Of a stretch of 64,000 bases of DNA, positions 8,660 through 17,385 are shown piece after piece. Each line of letters begins with the position of its first letter. Position 1 is the stretch's first letter. The notes below the pieces were generated by a model that made no database searches, was not told the origin of the DNA, and was given only the letters and a program-made list of their open reading frames with translations. This DNA is from JBGAPH01 sp046349955 (GTDB taxonomy: Bacteria; Planctomycetota; Planctomycetia; Pirellulales; JBGAPH01): positions 62,001-126,000 of the forward strand of contig JAXMBI010000004.1 in the NCBI GenBank assembly GCA_046349955.1, in the 5' to 3' direction. The translations under genes were made by a program, and so were the position numbers.

Positions 8660-8820
8660 GCGCGTGAGTCCGCGCTGGCAAAAAAGCCCGGGCTTATCCC
8701 GCTCGAGGGGTGGTTTTCATCAATCGACGTGGCAAACTTTGTCGATCATGCCGAAGACGGAAGCTTTGCCGGCTAGGGAATGCCCCGCGCCCGCGGCGAA
8801 CAAGGAGGTCCGACGGCAGC

Positions 8821-10470
8821 ATGCGATTCGGCGCTTTGCGTGCAACGACTGCGGCATTCGCAGCGCTAGCCTGGGCAGGGCCGGCATTTGCGCAGGCGGC
8901 GCTGGTCGAGCCGCTGCCGCCGGTCGCCGAAGCGCCGGCGCCAGCAATCTCGGTCGGCCCCGCCATTTCTGGGGAACCGCTGCTGAGCGGCCCGCCCGCC
9001 CTCGCCGCCCCGTCTGCTCTGCTAGCAGCGCGGCAAGCCGAGGCGCCCACGCCGGCCCAAGCGCCCTCCGACACGAACCCCGACGACGTGCAAAACGCCC
9101 CGGGCGCCGACGACGGGTATCAGCCGCTCGACCTGTACGAAACGATGCTCCGGGAGGCCGACTCCGAACTGCCTGGCGTAGGGCCGGTGCCACTGGCCGA
9201 TTACGCGCCGCGGGGCTACGAAGCGCGCGAGTTTCAAGATGCTCCCGGCGCACCTGAGTTCGTCCGCATCAGTCCGCCCGTCCGCGTGACGGCCGAGGAG
9301 CGCGAGAAGTTCGTCGTTCGCGGCATCATGCCGGGGTCGTTCTTAGTGCCGGGCACGAACACTTCGTTCCGGTTGCGCGGCTTCGTGCGGCTGACGGGGC
9401 TCTACGATTTCGATCCGATCGGCAGCCGCGACGACTTCGTGACCAACACGATTCCGGTGCCGCAACAGGTGGGGCAGAACCAAAACTTCAGTGCCCGCTA
9501 CAGCCGCTTCGCGCTCGAGACTTGGACACCCACGAACGTGAAGGACTGGAACGTCCACACGTTCATCGAGGGCGACTTTTTCAACGGCCCGAACCAGGCC
9601 GTGGGTGGCGGCGGCAATCCGTTTCGCTTGCGGTTCGCGTTCGTTGATTTCGGCTACTTCCGCTTCGGCCAGCAGAACACCGTGTTCATGGACGGCAACG
9701 CCTGGCCCTCGACGGTCGACTTCGCCGGGCCGCGCGGATTGGTGAACCAGCGGCGCCCCAGCGCCCGGATGACGCTGCCGCTGGGATGCCATGGTTGGTT
9801 CTGGGCCGCCGGCGTCGAGGGGCCCTTCTCCGACATCACGACCAACGGCCAAGGCACGCCGGTGCAAGACATCCCAGACGCGGCCACGCACATTCGCTAC
9901 GAAGGGGACCTTGGGCACATTCAGATCTCCGGCGTGGCGCGCTCGATCGGCTACCGCCCCAGCTTTGGCGCGGTTACCCGCCGCAGTGGCTGGGGCGTAA
10001 GCGGCAGCACGGTCTTCCATCCCTGGGCCATGTTCCTGGGCACGAACCCCGTGCGCGACGAGAACCCCGACGGCCTCACCCGCAGCCGAATCCTCGCGCA
10101 GTACACATGCGGCTGGGGCATCGGCCGCTACATTCAGGACACCGCCGCCCTGGGGCTCGACGGCCAGGTCGATCCGCTCACCGGCAACTTCAGCACGCTC
10201 TACACCGCCGGCTGGAGCACCAGCTACGAACACTGGTTCGACGACAAGTGGCTCTGGAACACCACCTACTCGGAAGACTTCGTCGGCGCCAACGGCGGCC
10301 AGGCCTCGAGCACCTATCACGGCGCGAAATACCTGGCCTCGAGCGTGTGGTACATTCCCGTGCGCAACATGTCGCTGGGCGTCGAGTATGTCTGGGGCCA
10401 GCGGGCGAACATCGACCTGCAAAGCGCGCGGGCCGACCGGGTGAACGCGCTGTTCCAGTACAACTTCTAG
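8821..10470 (+). CDS. DcaP-like outer-membrane porin
   Basis: 549 residues from the ATG at 8821, preceded by AAGGAGGT. The signal peptide ends near PAFAQA. A Pro/Ala-rich linker of about 100 residues is followed by a beta-barrel region (about 180-549) with alternating aromatic strands: FRLRGFVRLTGLYDFDPI, then SRFALETWTP, and a terminal aromatic residue (LFQYNF) typical of outer-membrane insertion. The opening strand and the GDFF and FGQQNTVF segments resemble the DcaP family of trimeric porins for carboxylates and other small anions. The substrate is unknown. The gene is convergent with the Gly-rich TPR protein gene, with only 18 bases between the stops. Confidence 0.8.
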   Translation: MRFGALRATTAAFAALAWAGPAFAQAALVEPLPPVAEAPAPAISVGPAISGEPLLSGPPALAAPSALLAARQAEAPTPAQAPSDTNPDDVQNAPGADDGYQPLDLYETMLREADSELPGVGPVPLADYAPRGYEAREFQDAPGAPEFVRISPPVRVTAEEREKFVVRGIMPGSFLVPGTNTSFRLRGFVRLTGLYDFDPIGSRDDFVTNTIPVPQQVGQNQNFSARYSRFALETWTPTNVKDWNVHTFIEGDFFNGPNQAVGGGGNPFRLRFAFVDFGYFRFGQQNTVFMDGNAWPSTVDFAGPRGLVNQRRPSARMTLPLGCHGWFWAAGVEGPFSDITTNGQGTPVQDIPDAATHIRYEGDLGHIQISGVARSIGYRPSFGAVTRRSGWGVSGSTVFHPWAMFLGTNPVRDENPDGLTRSRILAQYTCGWGIGRYIQDTAALGLDGQVDPLTGNFSTLYTAGWSTSYEHWFDDKWLWNTTYSEDFVGANGGQASSTYHGAKYLASSVWYIPVRNMSLGVEYVWGQRANIDLQSARADRVNALFQYNF

Positions 10471-10488
10471 CACCGTGCAGCGACGCCG

Positions 10489-12531
10489 CTACTTCACGCG
10501 GCTGAAGCTCAACCCCGGATCGTCGGCCGGCGCGCCGTTGAGGGCGAAACGCCACTTGTCGGCGCCCAGCGGCGTGGCGACGCCGTCCATCGAGCCTTGG
10601 TCGGCGCTGGCCAGCACGAGCTGATCGCCATCGGCCTGAAGGTCTCCCTTGAGCGACACCGCCGGCTTGCCGGGCTGCTGCGCCTTCCAGGTGAACTGCG
10701 AGTCGTCGCCCACGCTCAGGTCGATCGTGGTGTCGCCCGCCTTGGCGCGCCAGGTTCCCACCAGGTCGATCTGCGGCTCGTCGCCGCTGGGGGCGGCAGC
10801 AGGTTTCGACGACGTTTCCGGCGGCTGTAGCGCCGCCAGCATCCGGGCAGCCGTGGTGTCCTTGGGCTGATTCTTCACAACGACCTGCAGCGCTTGGATC
10901 GCACGGTCCTTATCGCCCAGCACGAGCGCATGATACGCCAGCACGAAGTGCGAGGCCGGATCGTTCGGGTGGGCCTGCGTGTAGGCGTCCAGCTTGTTGA
11001 GCTGCGCCTGGTACTGGTCGACATCTCCGTAGAGGCTGCTCATCGTCGTCCAGTCCATGCCGGGGGCCGAGGAGAGGAACGAGTTGAGCGCCGCCGCGGC
11101 CTGTTTGTAGTCGCCCAGGGCAAACAGCGCGAGCGCCCGAACTTCGTGGACCACCGGATCGTCCGGCAGCTTCTGAAGCGCCGCATCGAACTTGGTGAGA
11201 GCGCCGCGGTAGTCGCCCGATTTGAACTGCGCGAGTCCCGCGTCGAAGAGCTTGGTCGCCTGCTCCGTGGCCGGCGATTCGGCCGGCGGCGCGGCGGCGA
11301 CATCGGCGCTGGCGTCGCCGTTCACGTAGTTGTTGACCACCACGGGTTGCGAGTAGTCGTAGGGGACCGAGCTGCTGGCGACGTAGTACGGGTTGTAGTA
11401 GCTCGTGCCATAGCCCCAGCCCGAGGTCCACGCGCCGAGCCCCCAACCGACGGCCGTCCAAGCCAACGGCCGATACCAACTGCTGCCCCAGTAGCCGCGG
11501 TTCCAGCAGCCGTTGTACCAGCCGTAATGGTTGCGGATGCAGTTGTTGTGCCAGTTGCCGGCCCAGCCTCCGCCGCCCCAACCCCAACCGGGGTTGTTCC
11601 AGCCGTGATCCCAACCGGGGCGGTTGCCGACGACGTTGCCGCCGCCGATGTTGACCCGGTTCCCAATGTTGATGTTGCCGTTGTTGATGCGGTTGCCGCC
11701 GCCGAGCACCGGCCGTTCCGCAGGGCGATCGCGGTCGCCAGGGCGATTGCCGCCGCCGATGTTGGGGCGGTCGCCCGGCCGGCCCGGTCGATCTCCAATG
11801 CCAGGCCGGTCGCCAATGCCTGGCCGATCGCCAATGTTGGGCCTGTCGCCAGGGCGCCCGACTCCCGGTCGATCGCCGATATTCGGCCGATCGCCGGCGC
11901 CAGGTCGGTTCCCGATGTTTGGTCGGTCACCCACGCCAGGCCGTCCTACGTTGCCTGGCAGCGTGCTGGGCCGCCCCGCGTTGCCGAAGCTCGGCCGATC
12001 GACGCCCCCGCCAACCCCGCCCGGCCGGCCAGCCAGGTCGCCGACGCCGGGACGAGAGCCGGCGCCTGGGCGGCTCGCCAAGTTGCCGGCGCCCCCTTGG
12101 GGCAGCGAGGGGCGGCTCACCGGATTCACGTGATTCGGCGGACGAACCGAGGGTCGGTTGCCGGCGCCCGCGCCGCCCGGCCGAGCGGCCAGATTGCCGG
12201 CGCTGGGCCGTCCTCCTGAGGGATTGAAGTTCGCAGCGCCGCCGCCCCCGGGACGAGCCGCGGGAGACGGGCGCGACGCATGCGCCATCGACGGCCGATT
12301 GACGTTCGGCCGCGCGGCCGCGGAATGAGCGCCGCCGCCGCCATAGCCCCCCATGGAGCGTCCGCCGCCGCCCCCCACATGTCCCATCGAGGGCCGGCCT
12401 CCTCCGCCGCCAACGCGTCCTCCTCCACCGCCGCCGCCGCGACCGCCGCGCCCTAACGTCACGGAGGAATCGAGCAGCAACCCTGCGATTGCCAAACTGC
12501 CGGCCAAAATGGTGATGCGAGAGAGGGCCAT
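10489..12531 (-). CDS. Exported Gly-rich/GDRP-repeat protein with TPR domain
   Basis: 680 residues; AAGGAG lies seven bases before the ATG. Four parts follow the signal peptide. First comes a Gly/Arg/Ser-rich segment. Second is a run of degenerate NRP and GDRPxI repeats (about 110-290). Third is a Trp/Asn/Tyr/Gly-rich block (about 300-400). Fourth is a TPR region (about 425-590: FDAGLAQFKSGDYRGALTKF and similar helices) ending in a small beta domain (LVGTWRAKAGDTTIDLSVG). TPRs bind other proteins; the low-complexity part may be a cell-surface or wall-interacting region. It lies 52 bases downstream of the SnoaL-like gene and is probably in its operon. Specific function unknown. Confidence 0.75.
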   Translation of the reverse strand: MALSRITILAGSLAIAGLLLDSSVTLGRGGRGGGGGGGRVGGGGGRPSMGHVGGGGGRSMGGYGGGGAHSAAARPNVNRPSMAHASRPSPAARPGGGGAANFNPSGGRPSAGNLAARPGGAGAGNRPSVRPPNHVNPVSRPSLPQGGAGNLASRPGAGSRPGVGDLAGRPGGVGGGVDRPSFGNAGRPSTLPGNVGRPGVGDRPNIGNRPGAGDRPNIGDRPGVGRPGDRPNIGDRPGIGDRPGIGDRPGRPGDRPNIGGGNRPGDRDRPAERPVLGGGNRINNGNINIGNRVNIGGGNVVGNRPGWDHGWNNPGWGWGGGGWAGNWHNNCIRNHYGWYNGCWNRGYWGSSWYRPLAWTAVGWGLGAWTSGWGYGTSYYNPYYVASSSVPYDYSQPVVVNNYVNGDASADVAAAPPAESPATEQATKLFDAGLAQFKSGDYRGALTKFDAALQKLPDDPVVHEVRALALFALGDYKQAAAALNSFLSSAPGMDWTTMSSLYGDVDQYQAQLNKLDAYTQAHPNDPASHFVLAYHALVLGDKDRAIQALQVVVKNQPKDTTAARMLAALQPPETSSKPAAAPSGDEPQIDLVGTWRAKAGDTTIDLSVGDDSQFTWKAQQPGKPAVSLKGDLQADGDQLVLASADQGSMDGVATPLGADKWRFALNGAPADDPGLSFSRVK
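11700..11960. repeat. In-gene tandem repeat encoding GDRPxI units
   Basis: Degenerate 12-18 base units (complement of GGCCGATCGCCAAT-like blocks) encode GDRPNI, GDRPGI and similar motifs in the exported TPR protein. Such tracts readily change length. Confidence 0.6.
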
Positions 12532-12583
12532 GAAGAGGCTCCTTGCGAAGAATGCGGTCGAGGGCGGCGCGGGACTGCTAGTG

Positions 12584-13483
12584 CTACTTGGCCGCGCTGG
12601 GCGGACGCCGCACGACGGTGATCTCGAAATCGGGCTCGCGGTCGCTCCCCACGATGCGCTCGGTGCCGGCCATCGTGAAGCGATTCTTGTCGGCCGGCAC
12701 GATGCTGACGGTGGCCGAGGCCGTGGTTCCGTCGGGATTGACGGAAGCCGATTTGATCACGACGCCGTCGTCGACGATGGTCCACACCCCTTCGGCGAAC
12801 CCGCCATCGGAGTCGAACAGCCACGAACGCAGCTTGCCGGCCGCTGGATCCCAACCGATCCGCTGCGACGACTTGCGCGCCGCTCCCTCGCCCGGATTGA
12901 ACTGGAACTCGCCGAGCAGGAAGTTCTTGTCCTCCGACCAACGATAGGTGATGGCGACCTTGCCGTCGGCCCCTTCGTTCACCCAGTCTCCTACGAGCCA
13001 GGCGACGTCTTGCAGGCGCTCATGGGCCGTGGGCGCGGGGTCATCGGCGAAGTCTCGGATCGAGGCGAGCTTCCAACCGGCGTCGGTCTTGACCCGCACC
13101 GCCAGGAAGCGGAACTGCGACTTGGTGGCGCCATCCTTCGTGGTGATCGTCCGCGTGCCTTCCTCGATGGCGATCGGGCCCAAGAGCCGAATCGACTCGA
13201 TGTTGACCGACAGCTTCGCTCCCGGGAAGCGGGCGAAGAACGCCTCGAGCAGGGCCTTGATTTCCTTCGCCCCCTGATAGACCGTGCCCTCCTCGTCGAT
13301 GACCTCGCCCTGGGGCACGAACATGGCCACGATTTCGTCGGTCTTGCCGGCGTCGAACGCGACGGCCAACTGCTCGGCCGCCTTGCGCACCGCGGCCTCC
13401 TCCTGAGCCCATGCCCCGGGGGTCACGCTCGCGCCTGCGAGCAAGGTCAGCAGCGCCACCGCCAGATTTCTGATTCGACACAT
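12584..13483 (-). CDS. Exported SnoaL-like/DUF4440 family protein
   Basis: 299 residues with a signal peptide (ends near AWAQE). Residues about 28-150 match the SnoaL/NTF2-like cone fold (VRKAAEQLAVAFDAGKTDEIVAMFV, then VEVxxI-type strands, ending GWKLASIRDF), as in SgcJ/EcaC-type proteins. The C-terminal half (WLVGDWVNEG and RWSEDKNFLLGEF) is a second lipocalin-like beta domain often found with it in planctomycetes. No catalytic residues can be named. GAGGA lies ten bases upstream. It is the first gene of a probable two-gene unit with the TPR protein. Confidence 0.75.
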   Translation of the reverse strand: MCRIRNLAVALLTLLAGASVTPGAWAQEEAAVRKAAEQLAVAFDAGKTDEIVAMFVPQGEVIDEEGTVYQGAKEIKALLEAFFARFPGAKLSVNIESIRLLGPIAIEEGTRTITTKDGATKSQFRFLAVRVKTDAGWKLASIRDFADDPAPTAHERLQDVAWLVGDWVNEGADGKVAITYRWSEDKNFLLGEFQFNPGEGAARKSSQRIGWDPAAGKLRSWLFDSDGGFAEGVWTIVDDGVVIKSASVNPDGTTASATVSIVPADKNRFTMAGTERIVGSDREPDFEITVVRRPPSAAK

Positions 13484-13692
13484 GGGAGAGCGTCCTCAGT
13501 CAGGGTCACAAAGGGGTCGGCCGGGCCGGTCCGTAAAGCATAGCTGACTGCCGGCGATGTCAAGACGCAACTGGGTTTTCGCTGCGTTGCCGAGAAAAGG
13601 GGGGTTGCGCGCGGGAGAGCGCGCTCGACTGCCGAACTGGGACCGCCCACGCGACGCCGCTTGCACAGCACACGGAGACTCTTCTCGCCTGG

Positions 13693-13710
13693 TTCCCCCG
13701 CAAGGGGGAA
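13693..13710. promoter_or_regulatory. GNRA-loop hairpin in the leader of the SLC13 transporter
   Basis: TTCCCCC and GGGGGAA form a perfect 7-base stem capped by GCAA, about 50 bases before the transporter start. It could be a transcript-stabilising structure or a member of a dispersed short repeat family. Confidence 0.4.
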
Positions 13711-13761
13711 TGCGGTAAGGTTGGGGCCAAGCGGGTCTGGGCGATCCTGGAAGGGCGGTAC

Positions 13762-15588
13762 ATGAGCGGCGCGTTGGCGGCGGTGTTGGCGTTGTTGGCG
13801 GCTGCGATCGTGATGTTCGCGATCAACCGGCCGCGTATGGACGCCGTGGCTCTGATCGCGCTTACGTTCCTGCCTTTCACCGGCGCGGTGACGATGAAGC
13901 AGGCCCTGGCCGGCTTCAGCGATCCCAACATCGTGCTCATCGCGGCCTTGTTCGTCATCGGAGACGGCCTGGTGCGCACCGGAGTTGCCCGGAGGCTCGG
14001 GGATTGGCTGGCGGCCAAGGCCGGCAGCAACGAGCTCAAGCTGCTCGTGCTGCTGATGGTCGTGGTGTGCGGCTTGGGCTCGGTGATGAGTTCGACCGCC
14101 GTGACGGCGATCTTCATTCCCGTCGTGCTGCGAATCGCCCAGAGCACCGGCACGTCGGCGAGCCGGCTGATGATGCCGCTGAGCTTCGCCGCGCTCATCT
14201 CCGGCATGACCACGCTCGTGGCCACCGCCCCCAACCTCGTCGTAAACAGCGAGCTCGTGCGGAGCGGGGCGGTAGGGTTCAACTTCTTCAGCTTCACTCC
14301 TTTTGGACTCACGGTGCTGGTTCTCGGCGTGCTGTACATGACGTTCGCCCGACGGCTGTTGCCCGTCGGCGAAAAGAGGGCGGCCGGGGCCGGCCGGCCA
14401 AGCTTGGGAGACTGGGTCGAGCAATATCAGCTCGCCCAGCGCGAGTACCGAGTGCGCATCGGCTCTGCATCGCCGCTCGTGGGAAAGACGCTGGGCGAAT
14501 TGCAATTGCGCGACTCCTTGGGCGCGAGCATCATCGCGCTCGAACGCCAATCGCGACTGGCTCGCGAAGTGCTGCGCGCTACGGCGCAAACCGAGCTGCA
14601 CGCGGGCGACATTCTGCTCGTCGATCTTTCAGAACCGCAGGAGGACATCGAGGCCGTGCGCAAGCGGCTCGATCTGGAGTTGCTGCCCATCTCGGGCGCC
14701 TACTTCAACGACCGCTATCAAGAAATCGGCATGGCCGAGGTGATGGTGCCCCCCGGCTCGGAACTAATCGGCAAATCGGTTGCCGAGGCGGGGGTGCGAA
14801 CCCAAATGGGTCTGACGGTCATTGGGCTGCGCCGCGGCACGAAGGCCGTTGAGCGCGGGCTGCGGGCCGAGGGCCTCAAAATGGGCGACACGCTGCTCGT
14901 CGTCGGCCCTTGGAAGGACATCGAGAAGCTCCGCAACGATGGCCGAGACCTCTTGATTCTCCGCCTCCCCATCGAACTCGAGGACGTGCTGCCGGTGGCC
15001 GGCAAGGCGCCGCAGGCCGTGTTTTGCCTGGTGCTCGTGGTGGGGCTGATGATCAGCGGCTGGGTGCCCAACGTGCAGGCGGCGCTGCTGGGGTGCTTGC
15101 TCATGCTCGCGTTGAAGTGCGTGAATCTCACGAGCGCCTACCGAGCGATCGATTGGAAGACGATCATTCTGATCGTCGGCATGTTGCCGTTTTCGACGGC
15201 GCTGCAATCGACCGGCGGGGTCGACCTGGCGGCCGACGGCCTGATGGCGGTCACCTCTGGAATGGGAACTTACGGGGTCTTGGCCTGTCTGTTCGCCATC
15301 ACCGCGGTGCTGGGCATGTTCATCTCGAACACGGCCACCGCCGTGCTCATGGCCCCCGTGGCCCTGGCGGTGGCGCACGAGCTGAAGGCCTCGCCGTATC
15401 CGTTCGCCATGATCGTGGCTCTGGCGGCTTCCACGGCTTTCATGACGCCCGTCTCGTCGCCGGTGAACACGCTCGTGGTGACGCCGGGCAACTACACGTT
15501 CGGCGATTTCGTGAAGATCGGCGTGCCGTTCAGTCTGGTCGTACTTTTGGTGAGCGTGCTGCTGGTTCCCCTGCTGTTGCCCCTCTAA
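13762..15588 (+). CDS. SLC13/DASS-type permease with two TrkA-C (RCK_C) domains
   Basis: 608 residues. Two halves of hydrophobic helices (about 1-205 and 415-608) flank a soluble centre (about 220-390) containing two RCK_C-type domains (GKTLGELQLRDSLGASIIAL and GKSVAEAGVRTQMGLTVIGL). This is the layout of bacterial SLC13-family permeases related to CitT and ArsB-like transporters, which carry di/tricarboxylates or sulfate with Na+. The signature SNTAT occurs in the second half and SSTAV in the first. Substrate unknown. The AbgT gene follows about 60 bases later on the same strand, which suggests joint transcription. Confidence 0.88.
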   Translation: MSGALAAVLALLAAAIVMFAINRPRMDAVALIALTFLPFTGAVTMKQALAGFSDPNIVLIAALFVIGDGLVRTGVARRLGDWLAAKAGSNELKLLVLLMVVVCGLGSVMSSTAVTAIFIPVVLRIAQSTGTSASRLMMPLSFAALISGMTTLVATAPNLVVNSELVRSGAVGFNFFSFTPFGLTVLVLGVLYMTFARRLLPVGEKRAAGAGRPSLGDWVEQYQLAQREYRVRIGSASPLVGKTLGELQLRDSLGASIIALERQSRLAREVLRATAQTELHAGDILLVDLSEPQEDIEAVRKRLDLELLPISGAYFNDRYQEIGMAEVMVPPGSELIGKSVAEAGVRTQMGLTVIGLRRGTKAVERGLRAEGLKMGDTLLVVGPWKDIEKLRNDGRDLLILRLPIELEDVLPVAGKAPQAVFCLVLVVGLMISGWVPNVQAALLGCLLMLALKCVNLTSAYRAIDWKTIILIVGMLPFSTALQSTGGVDLAADGLMAVTSGMGTYGVLACLFAITAVLGMFISNTATAVLMAPVALAVAHELKASPYPFAMIVALAASTAFMTPVSSPVNTLVVTPGNYTFGDFVKIGVPFSLVVLLVSVLLVPLLLPL

Positions 15589-15649
15589 AGGGGCTATGCT
15601 TGCTCAGTATCGGGTTCGAACAAACACCCCGCAGAAGACCGTGGTTTGC

Positions 15650-17185
15650 ATGAACGCAGCCGCTCCGCCGAAAAAGGGATTGATGCAACGATTTCTCGAC
15701 CTGGTGGAAACGGTCGGGAACAAGGTGCCGCATCCGGCCGTGATCTTCATGATTCTGATTGGCCTGGTGATCGTGCTCTCGCACGCGCTCTTTCTGGCCG
15801 GGGCCAGCGTGAGCTATCAGGTGATCGACCCGGTGACGCATGAGGCGGCCAACGAAAGCTCGGCCGCCAAGAGCCTGCTGACGGGCGAAGGCCTGCGGTT
15901 CATGTACACGTCGCTGATTCCCAACTTCATGGGCTTTACGGCCGTGGGACTGATGATCGTGGCCATGGTCGGCGCCGGCGTGGCCGAGGCCTCGGGCCTG
16001 GTGACGGCGCTCATCCGCAAGCTCGTCAGCGTGTCGCCCCCTAAGGCGCTTACCTACATCCTGGTCTTCGTCGGCATCCTCTCGAGCGTGGCCGCCGACG
16101 CCGGCTACCTGGTGCTGATTCCGCTGGCCGGCACGGCCTTCATCAGCGTGGGCCGGCACCCCCTGGCCGGCCTCGCCTGCGGATTCGCGGCGGTGGCGGG
16201 CGCGTTCACGGTGAACATGCTCATCAAGCCGCTCGACGCCGTGCTCACCGAGTTCACCAACGACGCGATCCACCTGGTGAACCCCGGCGTGTCGATCGAT
16301 CTCACGGCCAACCTGTGGTTTTCGTTCGCCTCGGTCGTGTTCCTCACCTTCGTGGTGGCGCTCGTGACCGAGCGGATCATCGAGCCCCGGCTGGGCAAGT
16401 ACGTAGCGGAGACGCCGGGCGATGAGCAGGCCGGAGTGTCGGCCGAGGAGGGGCGCGGGCTCAAGTTCGCCGGCTTGGCCGTGCTCGGCGTGCTGGCGTT
16501 GTTCGCGGCGCTCGCGCTGCCGCCGGGCGCGCCGTTGCGGAATCCCGACACCGGCGCACTCATCGGCAACTCGCCCCTCATGAACGGCTTGATCGCCGTG
16601 ATCATGGTGCTGTTTCTGGCCTCCGGCGTCGGCTACGGAATCGGCGCCCGCACGATCGCCAGCGTCGGCGACGTGATCAAGGCGATGGAAAAGGCAATCT
16701 CTGGCCTCGGCGGCCTGATCCTGCTGCTCCTGATCATCAGCCAGTTCGTGGCCTACTTCAACTACACGAACATGGGCACGATCCTGGCCGTGAGCCTGGC
16801 TGACCTGCTCAAAGACGCCAACATCGGGGCGTTGCCGCTCTTGATCGGGTTCATCATCGTCGTCGGGATCATCGATCTGCTGATTACCGGGGCGATCGCC
16901 AAGTGGGCCATCTTCGCGCCGGTGTTCGTGCCGCTGCTCATGCAGTTGGGCGTGTCCCCCGAGGCGGTGCTGGCGGCTTATCGCATCGGCGACTCGCCGA
17001 TCAACGCCATCACGCCGCTCAACGTCTATTTCGCCATGGTGGTGGGCTTCGCCCAGAAATACGACAAGAACGCCGGCGTCGGCACGGTCGTGTCGCTGAT
17101 GCTGCCGTACGTCGTGATCATGTTTGTGCTCTGGACGGCCCTGTTCGCCGTGTGGCAGGTGCTGGGGCTGCCATGGGGGCTGTAG
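15650..17185 (+). CDS. AbgT-family transporter
   Basis: 511 residues from the ATG at 15650, the usual AbgT length (about 510); an in-frame start at 15596 would add 18 residues with no family support. The opening MQRFLDLVETVGNKVPHP and the block DAGYLVLIPL are typical of AbgT proteins, which move p-aminobenzoyl-glutamate or, in some members, export sulfonamide-like antimetabolites using the proton gradient. About nine to ten hydrophobic helices and two re-entrant loops are expected; DSPINAITPLNVYF matches the conserved C-terminal signature. An M20 peptidase gene lies downstream, fitting import and hydrolysis of an amide-linked glutamate conjugate or peptide. Confidence 0.92.
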   Translation: MNAAAPPKKGLMQRFLDLVETVGNKVPHPAVIFMILIGLVIVLSHALFLAGASVSYQVIDPVTHEAANESSAAKSLLTGEGLRFMYTSLIPNFMGFTAVGLMIVAMVGAGVAEASGLVTALIRKLVSVSPPKALTYILVFVGILSSVAADAGYLVLIPLAGTAFISVGRHPLAGLACGFAAVAGAFTVNMLIKPLDAVLTEFTNDAIHLVNPGVSIDLTANLWFSFASVVFLTFVVALVTERIIEPRLGKYVAETPGDEQAGVSAEEGRGLKFAGLAVLGVLALFAALALPPGAPLRNPDTGALIGNSPLMNGLIAVIMVLFLASGVGYGIGARTIASVGDVIKAMEKAISGLGGLILLLLIISQFVAYFNYTNMGTILAVSLADLLKDANIGALPLLIGFIIVVGIIDLLITGAIAKWAIFAPVFVPLLMQLGVSPEAVLAAYRIGDSPINAITPLNVYFAMVVGFAQKYDKNAGVGTVVSLMLPYVVIMFVLWTALFAVWQVLGLPWGL

Positions 17186-17192
17186 ACTGGCT

Positions 17193-17333
17193 GCTACACT
17201 TACCCGGAGCGCCAGCAAGGAAGAAGTGCGCCAGTTGGGCGCGCTGGCCGAAGATGCCGCCCGGTCCCGTGAAAGGGTCAGCCGGGCTCGGCAACGGACG
17301 TGTAGCTCCCCTTGCTGGCGCCGCGGGCTAGTA
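17193..17333. repeat. Long-range inverted repeat (REP family 2, copy 1)
   Basis: Left arm 17193-17220 and right arm 17309-17333 share GCGCCAGCAAGG with its reverse complement plus flanking CCCG/CGGG and TACA/TAGTA-like ends, with about 90 bases between. The same arrangement recurs at 45355-45500. It fills most of the gap between the AbgT and M20 genes. Confidence 0.55.
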
Positions 17334-17385
17334 TCGAATTCTCCTCGCAATTCCTCCGTCTTCCTCCTGGTTAGAAAGCCGACCC

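Noticed and set aside
11700..11960. Possible intergenic tandem repeat
   Set aside because: It lies wholly within the exported TPR protein and keeps the reading frame, so it is a coding low-complexity tract.
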